Shown here in pieces: positions 1-13,244 of a stretch of 64,000 bases of DNA. Under the pieces are notes generated by a model, which saw only the letters and a program-made list of their open reading frames with translations, was not told where the DNA came from and did no database searches. Numbering within the stretch: position 1 is the stretch's first letter; the number at the start of each line of letters is the position of its first letter. The position numbers and the translations under genes were made by a program. Origin of the DNA: Solibacillus sp. FSL H8-0523 (lineage in GTDB: Bacteria > Bacillota > Bacilli > Bacillales_A > Planococcaceae); contig NZ_CP150291.1 of assembly GCF_038051985.1 (NCBI RefSeq), positions 3,968,001 through 4,032,000 of the forward strand. Reading direction: 5' to 3'.

Positions 1-1
1 A

Positions 2-232
2 GAATTAACGGTTATCGAACACAATCATCAAGCAATTCATCTTTATAGAAAAATGGGCTTTAAAGAAGAAGGCATCAAAAGAGATTCTTTGTGGATTGAT
101 GGACAATTTGTAAATAATTTATATGAGCTTGCTCCTTTAACAAAAAAGAACCAAAGACACCCCCCGAATGGGCGACTTTGGTTCTACCATTTTTACCGAC
201 AATTATTCTTAGCAAAAGAAAAAAGCGCATAG
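2..232 (+). CDS. GNAT family N-acetyltransferase, C-terminal part (cut by window edge)
   Basis: The reading frame is open from the left edge and ends at TAG 230-232. The visible 76 residues contain the typical GNAT C-terminus: a small-residue/His segment, then AIHLYRKMGF, then the EGIKRDSLWIDGQF strand seen in RimJ/RimL-like acetyltransferases, which transfer acetyl groups from acetyl-CoA to amines. The family normally ends shortly after this strand. Here the frame continues about 30 residues and runs straight through a strong hairpin at 149-183, so the last stretch (rich in Lys, Arg and aromatics) looks like extension into formerly noncoding DNA. The substrate cannot be told. The gene converges on the tRNA cluster. 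Confidence 0.8.
   Translation, partial: ELTVIEHNHQAIHLYRKMGFKEEGIKRDSLWIDGQFVNNLYELAPLTKKNQRHPPNGRLWFYHFYRQLFLAKEKSA
149..183 (-). terminator. Rho-independent terminator of the rRNA/tRNA operon
   Basis: Inverted repeat AACCAAAG (149-156) / CTTTGGTT (176-183) with further pairing inside the stem. On the minus strand it is followed by TCTTTTTTG. It lies just beyond the last tRNA gene of the cluster. Confidence 0.75.
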
Positions 233-253
233 CCTCTGCTATACGCCTGTGAA

Positions 254-325
254 TGACCCGTACGAGAATCGAACTCGTGTTACCGCCGTGAAAGGGCGGT
301 GTCTTAACCGCTTGACCAACGGGCC
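254..325 (-). tRNA. tRNA-Glu(UUC)
   Basis: Cloverleaf with acceptor GGCCCGT/ACGGGTC and anticodon loop CTTTCAC (anticodon TTC). CCA is not encoded. Last gene of the rRNA-linked cluster; a near-identical copy lies at 39062-39136. Confidence 0.95.
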
Positions 326-326
326 A

Positions 327-402
327 TGGCTCCGAAGGCAGGACTCGAACCTGCGACCTGCCGGTTAACAGCCGGATGCTCTACCAACTGAGCTACTTCG
401 GA
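327..402 (-). tRNA. tRNA-Asn(GUU)
   Basis: Acceptor TCCGAAG/CTTCGGA, anticodon loop CTGTTAA (GTT), encoded CCA. Identical-looking copy at 39272-39347. Confidence 0.95.
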
Positions 403-411
403 ACAATTATA

Positions 412-488
<77 letters not shown>

Positions 489-498
489 CAAATAAAAC

Positions 499-572
499 TG
501 GAGCGGGTGATCGGAATCGAACCGACAACATCAGCTTGGAAGGCTGAGGTTTTACCACTAAACTACACCCGC
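499..572 (-). tRNA. tRNA-Gly(UCC)
   Basis: Acceptor GCGGGTG, anticodon loop CTTCCAA (TCC), encoded CCA. Confidence 0.95.
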
Positions 573-575
573 AAA

Positions 576-651
576 TGGTGGGTTTGGACGGAATCGAACC
601 GCCGACACTTAGAGCTTCAATCTAATGCTCTACCAACTGAGCTACAAACCC
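576..651 (-). tRNA. tRNA-Phe(GAA)
   Basis: Acceptor GGGTTTG, anticodon stem TTAGA/TCTAA with loop TTGAAGC (GAA), encoded CCA. Confidence 0.93.
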
Positions 652-659
652 ACAAAAAA

Positions 660-735
660 TGGCGGTCCCGACCGGGATCGAACCGGCGATCTCCTGCGTG
701 ACAGGCAGGCATGTTAACCGCTACACCACGGGACC
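660..735 (-). tRNA. tRNA-Asp(GUC)
   Basis: Acceptor GGTCCCG, anticodon loop CTGTCAC (GTC), encoded CCA. Confidence 0.95.
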
Positions 736-738
736 ATT

Positions 739-813
<75 letters not shown>

Positions 814-843
814 ACAATACTATTAAAACTTATGAAATTAAAA

Positions 844-936
844 TGGAGGAGGTAGAGGGATTCGAACCCCCGCGCGGTGTTACCCGCCTGTCGGTTTTCA
901 AGACCGATCCCTTCAGCCGAACTTGGGTATACCTCC
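844..936 (-). tRNA. tRNA-Ser(UGA)
   Basis: Acceptor GGAGGTA, anticodon loop CTTGAAA (TGA), long variable arm as expected for serine, encoded CCA; 93 nt. Confidence 0.95.
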
Positions 937-946
937 GAAATAAAGA

Positions 947-1020
947 TGGCTGCCGAGGGAGTCGAACCCACGACCTTTCGGGTATGAACCGAATGCTCTA
1001 GCCAGCTGAGCTAGGCAGCC
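947..1020 (-). tRNA. Elongator tRNA-Met(CAU)
   Basis: Acceptor GGCTGCC, anticodon loop TTCATAC (CAT), D-arm like the Bacillus elongator tRNA-Met. CCA not encoded. A lysidine-modified Ile2 tRNA would share CAT, but the body resembles elongator Met. Confidence 0.85.
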
Positions 1021-1040
1021 ATATAAAGTTATGAAAAAAT

Positions 1041-1116
1041 TGGTGGAGCCTAGCGGGATCGAACCGCTGACCTCCTGCGTGCAAGGCAGGCGCTCTCCCA
1101 GCTGAGCTAAGGCCCC
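1041..1116 (-). tRNA. tRNA-Ala(UGC)
   Basis: Acceptor GGGGCCT/AGGCTCC, anticodon loop CTTGCAC (TGC), encoded CCA. Confidence 0.95.
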
Positions 1117-1122
1117 ATAAAA

Positions 1123-1199
1123 TGGTCGGAATGACAGGATTCGAACCTACGACCCCTTGGTCCCAAACCAAGTGCTCTACCAAGCTGAGCTACATTCCG
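1123..1199 (-). tRNA. tRNA-Pro(UGG)
   Basis: Acceptor CGGAATG, anticodon loop TTTGGGA (TGG), encoded CCA. Confidence 0.95.
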
Positions 1200-1218
1200 A
1201 ATTTGTCAAAACATATAT

Positions 1219-1295
1219 TGGTGCGCTCGACAGGACTTGAACCTACAACCTTCTGATTCGTAGTCAGATGCTCTATCCAATTGAGCTACGAGCGC
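1219..1295 (-). tRNA. tRNA-Arg(ACG)
   Basis: Acceptor GCGCTCG, anticodon loop CTACGAA (ACG, expected to be deaminated to ICG), encoded CCA. Confidence 0.95.
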
Positions 1296-1302
1296 GTAAA
1301 AA

Positions 1303-1391
1303 TGGTGCCGAGGGCCGGAATCGAACCGGCACGGTGATCACTCACCGCAGGATTTTAAGTCCTGTGCGTCTGCCAGTTCCGCCACCCCGGC
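1303..1391 (-). tRNA. tRNA-Leu(UAA)
   Basis: Acceptor GCCGGGG/CCTCGGC, anticodon loop CTTAAAA (TAA), long variable arm, encoded CCA; 89 nt. Confidence 0.95.
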
Positions 1392-1399
1392 ATATTTGA

Positions 1400-1471
1400 A
1401 GCGGAAGACGAGGTTCGAACTCGCGACCCCCACCTTGGCAAGGTGGTGTTCTACCACTGAACTACTTCCGC
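1400..1471 (-). tRNA. tRNA-Gly(GCC)
   Basis: Acceptor GCGGAAG/CTTCCGC, anticodon loop TTGCCAA (GCC). CCA not encoded. Confidence 0.95.
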
Positions 1472-1522
1472 AAAAATGCAAGATATTTTTATACTGACAA
1501 GTTATGTAATTTTATAAAAAAC

Positions 1523-1598
1523 TGGTGAGCCATGAAGGACTCGAACCTTCGACCCTCTGATTAAAAGTCAGATGCTCTACCAACTGAGCTAATGGCTC
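1523..1598 (-). tRNA. tRNA-Lys(UUU)
   Basis: Acceptor GAGCCAT/ATGGCTC, anticodon loop CTTTTAA (TTT), encoded CCA. Copy at 38654-38726 lacks CCA. Confidence 0.95.
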
Positions 1599-1613
1599 TT
1601 TATTAAAAGAGAA

Positions 1614-1688
1614 TGGCTGGGGAACCTGGATTCGAACCAGGGCATGACGGAATCAAAATCCGTTGCCTTACCGCTTGGCTATACCCCA
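1614..1688 (-). tRNA. tRNA-Gln(UUG)
   Basis: Acceptor TGGGGTA, anticodon loop TTTTGAT (TTG), encoded CCA. Copy at 38743-38817. Confidence 0.95.
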
Positions 1689-1713
1689 ACAATAAGTTAT
1701 TTATTAAAATAAA

Positions 1714-1790
1714 TGGGGCGACTGATGGGAATTGAACCCACGAATGCCGGAATCACAATCCGGTGCGTTAACCACTTCGCCACAACCGCC
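1714..1790 (-). tRNA. tRNA-His(GUG)
   Basis: Acceptor GGCGGTT/AGTCGCC, anticodon loop TTGTGAT (GTG), discriminator C as usual for His, encoded CCA. Confidence 0.95.
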
Positions 1791-1817
1791 ATTATAATTA
1801 TTGTATTTATTTGAAAT

Positions 1818-1891
1818 TGGCAGGGGCAGTAGGAATTGAACCCACACTGACGGTTTTGGAGACCGTAGTTCTACCTTTAAACTATGCCCCT
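1818..1891 (-). tRNA. tRNA-Trp(CCA)
   Basis: Acceptor AGGGGCA/TGCCCCT, anticodon loop CTCCAAA (CCA), encoded 3' CCA. Confidence 0.95.
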
Positions 1892-1900
1892 ATAAATAAA

Positions 1901-1984
1901 TGGTGGAGGGGGACGGATTCGAACCGCCGAACCCTAAGGAGCGGATTTACAGTCCGCCGCGTTTAGCCACTTCGCTACCCCTCC
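1901..1984 (-). tRNA. tRNA-Tyr(GUA)
   Basis: Acceptor GGAGGGG, anticodon loop CTGTAAA (GTA), long variable arm, encoded CCA; first tRNA after the 5S gene. Copy at 38831-38914. Confidence 0.95.
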
Positions 1985-2030
1985 GACATAAAATACTTAT
2001 CAGAGCATTTAGAGCATTAAAAAATAAGCG

Positions 2031-2143
<113 letters not shown>

Positions 2144-2210
2144 CTTATTAAGTTGAAAGAATTTATTCTTTCAAAACTGGATAAACGTTTCATTGATGTT
2201 CATAAATTGT

Positions 2211-7003
<4,793 letters not shown>

Positions 7004-7151
7004 GTTAGTTTGAAAGCTCATTTGCTTTGCTAGCGATCCAACTAATTAAAGTTGAAATCTATTGTTTGTTTCATTTAAGAAACTTGTTTTTCATTAACGT
7101 TGCTTGTTCAGTTTTCAAGGTTCATGTTGTTGTCGTTTTGGCGACCTCTTA

Positions 7152-7180
7152 AATTTAACACTTTCAACCTTGTTTGTCAA
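7152..7180 (-). promoter_or_regulatory. rrn operon 1 sigma-A promoter
   Basis: Minus-strand TTGACA (7175-7180), 17-bp spacer, TAAATT (7152-7157), about 150 bp ahead of the mature 16S 5' end. The leader between carries sequence shared with operon 2. Confidence 0.85.
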
Positions 7181-7658
7181 TAACTTTTTCGAAAAGTTTT
7201 TTGAGCAATTCAGTTGATGTTTATGTCTTTTTCGATTACGTCTTAGCGACAATTAATATATTACAATACTATCTACTTAAACGTCAACACTTTTTATCAA
7301 AAAATTATTAGAAAGGTATTTTTTTATTTTATAGCCTGACTAAAACTAATAAATATAGCGTGTTTCTTCTATATAAAGGCCATTTTAAAAAAACTTTATG
7401 AAAACATTAAATATATCTTGATCAATAGAGTGGGGTTTTTAGTTTCAATTCATACAGCTATTCATAATTGCTAAAAATGAACATAGTACTTCGTTAGAGA
7501 TTCACTTAATCGATTGATAAAAAAAGTACTGGGTGGTGTAAATCTATTCAATTTCAATAATATGAATAACCTCTTACATAATTATGTCTTCACTTTTTTG
7601 GTGGTAATTTTGTTGTAATTAGTACCTACTATTCCCTTTTTTCACTTTTGAAGTGACA
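7181..7658. other. AT-rich intergenic region
   Basis: About 480 bp between the rRNA promoter and the TmrB-like gene. I see no convincing gene, tRNA or terminator in it. The AT-rich stretch upstream of the -35 box may serve as an UP element. Confidence 0.5.
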
Positions 7659-8207
7659 CTATTTTATTTGATATGAACGAGCCTGTTGGATTTCATTCAT
7701 AATAAAATCGACAATAGCCTCGACACTCTTATTCTCTGCGTCAATCTTGCTACCAAAGTTATATTTTTCGTAAGCTACCAAACATGTATCCGTTTGCTCG
7801 AAGCACCATGCCCCTGCTGGTTCACCGCGCTCTTTCAGTCTTTCATGAATCGTTTTTTTACTTGCTGTTAAACAAAAATGATAAGTATGTGCATCAATAT
7901 TTTTAAAGCCGTTATAAATATACTCAAAATACTCCGGTTTACGAATAGTCATCGGTACGATTAAATGGAGTTGATAATGCTGCGCTAAACGTTTGGCTGT
8001 CTCTACTGTAAGCTCCTTCCACATTAAAAAATCTTGAAAATCCCCTGTTATCGACTCTGTGCATTGAATATCCTTTGGAATCACATAGCGTAGCATTCCC
8101 CCTATCATTTCAGGGTCGTAAATCATACTGTTCTCCATTTTTTTATGAAGAGCCTCTGCTGTAGTCGTTTTTCCAACACCAAAAGCTCCGTTTATCATAA
8201 TAATCAT
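7659..8207 (-). CDS. TmrB-like P-loop ATPase
   Basis: 182 residues. The N-terminus IIMINGAFGVGKTTTAEALH is a Walker A P-loop. The following segments (YDPEMIGGMLRYVIP, LIVPMTI, LTASKKTIHERLKERGE and WCFEQTDTCL) match the layout of TmrB, the Bacillus tunicamycin-resistance ATP-binding protein, and related AAA_33-type kinases. The family binds ATP; the substrate here is unknown and a resistance role is only inference. ATG is preceded by GAGG at a workable distance. The next gene upstream (GNAT, 8304-8783) is in the same orientation about 100 bp away, so co-transcription is possible. Confidence 0.75.
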   Translation of the reverse strand: MIIMINGAFGVGKTTTAEALHKKMENSMIYDPEMIGGMLRYVIPKDIQCTESITGDFQDFLMWKELTVETAKRLAQHYQLHLIVPMTIRKPEYFEYIYNGFKNIDAHTYHFCLTASKKTIHERLKERGEPAGAWCFEQTDTCLVAYEKYNFGSKIDAENKSVEAIVDFIMNEIQQARSYQIK

Positions 8208-8303
8208 CTTGCTAACCTCGTTTCCATTTTAAAGTAACTTTTGATTTATTAGATATTCCCTCGATTTCACAAAAAAGCGAATCGCCTACTTATGCCTTTT
8301 CGT

Positions 8304-8783
8304 TTACTGATGTTCGCGTCTAATCATCGTTTGAAACTGTGCAAACAGCGTTTGAAATTTGTCTTCTGAAACAAATCCAAGCTTTTCGTATAAATGAATG
8401 GCTCTTTCATTGAATGTTGCTACTGTTAAGCGAATAGCTTTATTCGGGTAATGCTCTTGAATGAATCGAATAACATGCATGCAAAATTCAAATCCGTTCC
8501 CTTTCCCAACATACGTCGGATTCATACCCACACCCATATCTACTAAATCCTCGTTATATACGCCAAATTCGTTACCGGCAGGGACTTTTGCATTCGCACC
8601 AATGCAAAAAAATCCAATGAGTACGTTATTTTCATCATTCATCCTATAATACGAGCCATCCAGTATTTCCTGAAGTGCTTCATCGGTTCTTTCATTATTA
8701 TAAAAATCATAAGGCCTGTCATATTGCCAAGTTAGAATATCATTTGATGCTTCTTCATTCATTTGATGTATAAATAATTGCAC
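8304..8783 (-). CDS. GNAT family N-acetyltransferase
   Basis: 159 residues. The central VDMGVGMNPTYVGKGNGFEF is the acetyl-CoA binding motif A (V-x-P-x-x-x-G-x-G), followed by IRLTVATFNERAIHLYEKLGF, the standard GNAT beta5-alpha4 signature. It probably acetylates a small molecule or a protein amine; the substrate cannot be judged. The start is GTG at 8783, preceded by AGAGGTG. It is unrelated in sequence detail to the partial GNAT gene at the left edge. Confidence 0.85.
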   Translation of the reverse strand: MQLFIHQMNEEASNDILTWQYDRPYDFYNNERTDEALQEILDGSYYRMNDENNVLIGFFCIGANAKVPAGNEFGVYNEDLVDMGVGMNPTYVGKGNGFEFCMHVIRFIQEHYPNKAIRLTVATFNERAIHLYEKLGFVSEDKFQTLFAQFQTMIRREHQ

Positions 8784-8852
8784 AGGTTCACCTCTTATAT
8801 GTTTCTATTTCTTTATCACAATAATTATACAGTAAATTCCAATTGAATAACA

Positions 8853-8882
8853 AAAAAGAGACTAGCTTTAACCCTAGTCTCA
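8853..8882 (-). terminator. Rho-independent terminator between the GNAT and stalk-protein genes
   Basis: Perfect hairpin of GAGACTAG and CTAGTCTC followed on the minus strand by TTTTTTG. It lies just 3' of the gene at 8903-9751. Confidence 0.8.
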
Positions 8883-8902
8883 TTTCCTTATTTTCTTACT
8901 AC

Positions 8903-9751
8903 TTAAGCAACGGTATTACGAATCACCTTTATAAAGCCGTTATCATTCGCGGTATCTACTAAATCATAAATTAAATCCAGTGCACTGTCGTTAAACAAAT
9001 ACCATTTACCAGACGATTCCTCGTATACTAATGCCGGTGGATATCCTTCTAATAATTCTTCTGGGAAACCTTTTACTAATGCGTAGACTTCGTAGCTTTT
9101 CACAGCTTTGTCGGCCTCATCGATAAAATCAAATTGCCCATTTCGATAATAAGAGCCTGGAATATCGATAGTGTACATGTCTGAATAACTTTCAGGTGCT
9201 TCCACCTCACGAGCTATATTTTCGCTAAATAACGTAAACATTGAATTCGTATAGGCATTGCCGTAAATTTGCTGAACGATTCCTCCCATTGTCATACGGA
9301 ATTCATGCTGAACGGCCTTGATCTTGATTTGGTCAATTATCAGTGGTTTGCTGTCTACATTTACTGTGCCATTTTTGTAGTTAACTGTACTGCTAAATGC
9401 TTCGGCAATAAAGCGAAGCGGAACAAACGTTCTGTTGTTCTTTACGTATGGCTTTGTGTCTAACTGCACCGCGCTTCCATTTTTCATGGCCATTGTGCTA
9501 TTAGTTTTTACAACTACCTTTGTAGCGTTTTGACTCAGTGTAATTTCAGAGTTTGTCCAATGAACCGTTGCTCCTAGATTTTCACTAATGACACGTAGCG
9601 GTACCATCGTTCGGTCATTTTTAATTTCAGGGTTCACATCAGAAATAACGTTTACCCCATCCACTTTTAGTTGAATTGTCGCTGCACTTGCAGGCGTTGC
9701 GATAGTGATTGCCACGAATAAGGACAACATACTTACTAACATTTTTTTCAT
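8903..9751 (-). CDS. Secreted protein with two copper-amine-oxidase N-terminal-like (stalk) repeats
   Basis: 282 residues. The N-terminal signal peptide (MKKMLVSMLSLFVAITIATPASA) predicts export. Two tandem stalk-type repeats follow at about residues 25-80 and 80-135, with the hallmark segments NDRTMVPLRVISENLGATVHW and NNRTFVPLRFIAEAF. In Paenibacillus/Bacillus proteins this domain is a wall or surface module without oxidase activity. The C-terminal 150 residues are unlike anything I recognise; they are acidic and aromatic-rich. The downstream neighbour at 9781-10272 lies upstream in the same orientation only 29 bp away, so the two may form an operon. Confidence 0.8.
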   Translation of the reverse strand: MKKMLVSMLSLFVAITIATPASAATIQLKVDGVNVISDVNPEIKNDRTMVPLRVISENLGATVHWTNSEITLSQNATKVVVKTNSTMAMKNGSAVQLDTKPYVKNNRTFVPLRFIAEAFSSTVNYKNGTVNVDSKPLIIDQIKIKAVQHEFRMTMGGIVQQIYGNAYTNSMFTLFSENIAREVEAPESYSDMYTIDIPGSYYRNGQFDFIDEADKAVKSYEVYALVKGFPEELLEGYPPALVYEESSGKWYLFNDSALDLIYDLVDTANDNGFIKVIRNTVA

Positions 9752-9780
9752 TACTTTTTCACCCCTAGTTCTTTACGTAA

Positions 9781-10272
9781 CTACTGACACAAAGACAAAC
9801 AGGATTTTTCAAAACGCTCTGAGTCATCTGATACAAAATACCAATGCTCATCAATTTTCTTATACTCGGAGAAATAATCAAATTCTTTCGGTGTTGGAAA
9901 TGCACCCGTTGCTGAATAAATAAAGCCTTCTGTTAAGCCGCGCATATCCATGACGGGCTGTTCGGCAGATTGAAAAAACACAAAAAAGTTTTCATTCGAA
10001 TGCATTCCAGCTCGAATCGTATCGGATTTCACGGCATCAATATATTGTGGTGGCGTGTAATAAAAATAAAAGCCCTCATTCCCATATCGATCTGGCTCTT
10101 TTACGATTTCTCCACTTACAAGCATTTGAATGATTTGTTCTCGGTCGTCTTTATACAGGTGAAAATTGGCTTCGGTATCATCCTTATAAGGTTGTTCGGC
10201 TTGCATCCATATAAGGATGACAATGCCTACAAGTAATACGAGTGTTGCTAAAACTATAAAATTTTTCTTCAT
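9781..10272 (-). CDS. Membrane-anchored extracytoplasmic protein of unknown function
   Basis: 163 residues. One N-terminal hydrophobic helix (about residues 5-23) ends in WMQAEQ without a lipobox Cys, so it is probably an uncleaved anchor. The rest is soluble, with acidic and aromatic patches, and ends in Cys-x3-Cys, which could form a disulfide outside the cell. No family recognised. It lies 29 bp ahead of the stalk-repeat protein gene in the same direction, suggesting a common surface role; that is inference only. SD AAGGA precedes the ATG. Confidence 0.6.
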   Translation of the reverse strand: MKKNFIVLATLVLLVGIVILIWMQAEQPYKDDTEANFHLYKDDREQIIQMLVSGEIVKEPDRYGNEGFYFYYTPPQYIDAVKSDTIRAGMHSNENFFVFFQSAEQPVMDMRGLTEGFIYSATGAFPTPKEFDYFSEYKKIDEHWYFVSDDSERFEKSCLSLCQ

Positions 10273-10379
10273 GATGAGTGTCCTTATCTGTACTGTTCTT
10301 TAAGCGTTACTTCCAAGTATTAGTTTAACATGTAGGAATCCACTAGAAAAATGATTGCGTCTTTGTCATTTGAAATATA

Positions 10380-10409
10380 AAAACGAAGCAGTCATTTCGC
10401 TGCTCCGTT
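10380..10409 (-). terminator. Rho-independent terminator after the DinB/YfiT gene
   Basis: Stem ACGGAGCAG / CTGCTTCGT followed by TTTTT on the minus strand. Confidence 0.75.
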
Positions 10410-10417
10410 ACTATATG

Positions 10418-10927
10418 TTACTGCGCTAATGCAATTTTAATATGTGCTAGGTGATGCTCTTCATGCCATGCAAGCTTAGCTAATTTTGTAGATACTTTAA
10501 TTTCACCATTCTCTTGATGTGTGAATGTACGGTTTAAATCCGCTTCTGTTACGTGCTTGCCTAATTCCACAATCCTTTCATTGATGCCCTCTAGCATTTT
10601 AATTGAGCTTTCTACAGGAAGTTTCGTATCTGGCTGAATCGCCCACTGATTTTCATCAAACGCTGGCACGGTTGGATTATGATCCGTTAACGCTAGCTTT
10701 AGGCGTTGGTACATATTGAGCTGCGAGTCGGCAATGTGATGCACCAGCTGACGCACATTCCAAGCCCCTTCGCGGTATGTTTTATTTAAATCGTCTTCAC
10801 TTAAGCCATTTACCACTTCACGCAAACGCTTCGTATAGCTTTCCGTTTGCTTTAACCACTGCGCTATATCCTCTACTGTTACTTGCTCAGGTACTTCTAG
10901 TGGGCCAATCGGTTGTTTTACGTCCAT
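10418..10927 (-). CDS. bstA: YfiT/BstA-like DinB-superfamily protein (probable bacillithiol S-transferase)
   Basis: 169 residues. The N-terminal DVKQPIGPLEVP, the central WNVRQLVHHIADSQLNMY and the C-terminal WHEEHHLAHI give the three-histidine metal site of the YfiT family (four-helix DinB fold). YfiT of B. subtilis is a Zn-binding member, and BstA-type relatives transfer bacillithiol to electrophiles. The length equals the family norm. SD AAGGAGG precedes the ATG. It is a single gene with its own terminator. The transferase role is inferred from the family; the metal-binding motif is seen. Confidence 0.8.
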   Translation of the reverse strand: MDVKQPIGPLEVPEQVTVEDIAQWLKQTESYTKRLREVVNGLSEDDLNKTYREGAWNVRQLVHHIADSQLNMYQRLKLALTDHNPTVPAFDENQWAIQPDTKLPVESSIKMLEGINERIVELGKHVTEADLNRTFTHQENGEIKVSTKLAKLAWHEEHHLAHIKIALAQ

Positions 10928-11027
10928 GTTTGTCTTCCTCCTTTGACTTCTTCTATAATGACTTCTTCATAGGGCATGGGCTTTCCTTCTTTAATGGAAA
11001 TTCCCTTATTAATGATAAAAAAACCTC

Positions 11028-11051
11028 TAAGATCACTTTGTCTTAGAGGTG
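11028..11051. terminator. Hairpin terminator, bidirectional
   Basis: CCTCTAAGA / TCTTAGAGG with flanking A-run on the left. A half copy of the same motif (CCTCTAAGAT) occurs at 13808-13817. Confidence 0.65.
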
Positions 11052-11135
11052 CCTATATCGATAATTTTTGTCCCTTGATAAAAATGCATCCATCTTTCCA
11101 TAGTGAGCTGCGTAATGAATGCTGCTCTGTCAAAG
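11050..11135 (-). pseudogene. Remnant copy of the 3' end of the DUF4440-like gene
   Basis: This stretch closely matches 13422-13530, the 3' end of the gene at 13425-13775. Both share CTATATCGATA, then TTTTTGTCCCTTGAT, then GTAATGAATGCTGCTC. The copy lacks about 20 bp in the middle and has no start, so it cannot code. It lies on the far side of the 11155-13244 gene pair, so the two similar segments flank that pair as direct repeats. Confidence 0.75.
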
Positions 11136-11154
11136 CCCTTGTCTTATTCTTTCA

Positions 11155-12564
11155 TTATTTTAACCAATACTCTAAGATTAATTGCCACTGACTATCAATT
11201 TGACTACGATCAAACAGTTGTAATGGATACGGACGGAATGTTGGTGCGTTTAAATTTCGCTCTTTTTCATTTAAGAAGATTGGGGATAATTCATTTGGTC
11301 CACTAATAACGGCAACATTTGTTAGCTCGTCTTTATCTTCTTTCACTACATTTTCATCTGTTAATTTTACAGTTTGAATACGTGGTGAAGTTTCCTGTAC
11401 TACCTCTTCCTCTTCTTCCCCCTCTATCAATAACGCCTCACGCTGATTTAGTTTCGTTTGATAGGTAAATAACTCTTCAACAGATGCTAATGTTGTTTTA
11501 CCGTTTTCATCGAGCATGTAAACATATTGCGTTTCCTCGTCTTCATCAGTAGCCTTTTGCACAAGCCAATCTTCATGTATACCAAAGCTATCGAATACCT
11601 GGTTGACGGTAATATTCGCAGACGCCAATGTTCCTACCGGTAGATCAAACAAGTCCTCGTTTGGCAGGATGCTTATTTCATAGATTGTTTCGCTGCTATT
11701 AATTTTTTCGTGTCTTTTCATTTCTTCAAAGGCAATCGAATTACGCGCTGGAATTTGTTGCTTTTCGCTCACAACACCGTCTAACGTGAATTCATTATCT
11801 TGCCCTTCGAATAATGTTATTTCAGTAAATTGCTCTAATTCGATTTCCTGCCATTGTTTTGGTGTCACATAGGCAATAATTTTTTTATTGCTCGATTGAA
11901 TATTAAAAATAATCGAATCACCCTCTAATACAATTTCTTTCACAACACCTTCTACAGGTGATGTTAATAGATTGTATTCACTTAGCTGCGTAATCTGACT
12001 ATCTAACAGCTCAATTTGGCGCGTTGTTTCAGCAATTGCGCGTTGAATAATTGCGATGCCTTCAGCAGTTGGCGTGCCTTGTTCAATTCCTAGCTCAACT
12101 GATAAATTAACATTCAATGTTTCACCATCATTAATTGAATCAGACGCCATGGATGAATTCGGTTGGGTTTCTGAGCTCATACTATCAAGCTGTAAAAAAA
12201 CTTTTTCTAATTCAGCAAGCTCTGTTGTATAGGCCGCGCGCTCCGTTTGAAGTCGCGCTACTTCTTTTTCTGTTTGTTGCTGCTTGAATACGACCAGTTC
12301 ACTTAATACATTTACTGTTTGCCCTTCTGTTACAAGCACTTCATTCACCGCTTGAACAGGTGCTGCGATAAAATGTTCATTGCTCGAAGTGACAATCGCA
12401 TCAAGTGGGAGCATTTTTTCATGATCCTTCGCTACCGCAAAATGGGCATCGTTAATATAGTATTTCTTCAAAATAACATCATTATCTTTCAACAATAAAT
12501 AAGCGTTCACTACTACGATTAGCCCCATGATGACAGCTATGATTTTTGCTTTTTTTGATAGCAT
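11155..12564 (-). CDS. HlyD/membrane-fusion-like protein with one N-terminal membrane anchor
   Basis: 469 residues from ATG 12564, which overlaps the stop of the upstream gene as TAATG and has AAGGGTGG 8 bp before it. One N-terminal helix (AKIIAVIMGLIVVVNAYLLL) anchors it. Then come a lipoyl-like half (IVTSSNEHFIAAPVQAVNEVLVTEGQTV), a coiled-coil hairpin of about 110 residues, the second half (LLTSPVEGVVKEIVLEGDSI) and a beta-barrel region. This is the order of periplasmic-adaptor/membrane-fusion proteins. An acidic EGEEEEEVVQE linker precedes an unusual C-terminal tail. No transporter ATPase is adjacent; the partner is the YIP1-like membrane protein upstream. Function unknown. Confidence 0.7.
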   Translation of the reverse strand: MLSKKAKIIAVIMGLIVVVNAYLLLKDNDVILKKYYINDAHFAVAKDHEKMLPLDAIVTSSNEHFIAAPVQAVNEVLVTEGQTVNVLSELVVFKQQQTEKEVARLQTERAAYTTELAELEKVFLQLDSMSSETQPNSSMASDSINDGETLNVNLSVELGIEQGTPTAEGIAIIQRAIAETTRQIELLDSQITQLSEYNLLTSPVEGVVKEIVLEGDSIIFNIQSSNKKIIAYVTPKQWQEIELEQFTEITLFEGQDNEFTLDGVVSEKQQIPARNSIAFEEMKRHEKINSSETIYEISILPNEDLFDLPVGTLASANITVNQVFDSFGIHEDWLVQKATDEDEETQYVYMLDENGKTTLASVEELFTYQTKLNQREALLIEGEEEEEVVQETSPRIQTVKLTDENVVKEDKDELTNVAVISGPNELSPIFLNEKERNLNAPTFRPYPLQLFDRSQIDSQWQLILEYWLK

Positions 12565-13244
12565 TAACCTAACCACCCTTCTAACCAAGTCGTGATTGGT
12601 AAAATACTAATGATGGCCACAATCGCCGCGCAAATGATTTGTATAAGAATCAAGTTAATTAGCAATACTTTTTTACGAGTAGCCCATTGTGAAATGAATG
12701 CATACTGCACAAATACCGTTACAACGGATGCAATCGTTAGCTGATTCACAAAATACAGGAGATAATCCTGATAATAAACATACGATAGCATTGGCGCTAA
12801 CGAGAAAAACGTAAACGGCGTTGTAAAGCCAGCTGCCGCAAAAACAAACAGCGTAATAAGCTTTTCTACAATAATCACCGGAATCACATAAAGCTGTACT
12901 TTTTGAATCCATCGATATGGAATATTATCCGTAAAGGTATACAAAACAGCCGGAATCAGATAATAGTAGAATAAGAAATAAATAATCCCCATCAAAATCG
13001 CGCCCACTAGCGAGATCAATCGCGCATAACGGTATTGGTCGTATTGACCGTCTACGAGTAAGTACGTTAGGCCATCTGTATTCATGCCCCACATATTACG
13101 CACAATAAAATAAAACAGCGTTAAGCCAAAAATCACTGCTACCCACTTTATGTATCCTTTTAGCTTTCCGTTCTCGCTGCTTTCTAAATTATGTGTTAAG
13201 CGAGATGGCTGTGAAATCTGCTGCCAATAATGAAATTCACTCAT
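12564..13244 (-). CDS. YIP1-family-like polytopic membrane protein
   Basis: 226 residues. It has a cytosolic N-terminus of about 35 residues and five predicted membrane helices (for example WVAVIFGLTLFYFIVRNMWG, LISLVGAILMGIIYFLFYYYLI and VLLINLILIQIICAAIVAII). The arrangement resembles bacterial YIP1/DUF1282-type proteins, which have no defined enzymatic role. It overlaps the membrane-fusion-like gene by 1 bp, so the two proteins are very likely translated together and may form a complex. Family assignment rests on topology and is tentative. Confidence 0.6.
   Translation of the reverse strand: MSEFHYWQQISQPSRLTHNLESSENGKLKGYIKWVAVIFGLTLFYFIVRNMWGMNTDGLTYLLVDGQYDQYRYARLISLVGAILMGIIYFLFYYYLIPAVLYTFTDNIPYRWIQKVQLYVIPVIIVEKLITLFVFAAAGFTTPFTFFSLAPMLSYVYYQDYLLYFVNQLTIASVVTVFVQYAFISQWATRKKVLLINLILIQIICAAIVAIISILPITTWLEGWLG

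Noticed and set aside
7534-7560. GGTGTAAATCTATT as an alternative left end of the element
   Set aside because: It lacks the CCTCC duplication and a repeat array, and is far from the tns-linked cargo.
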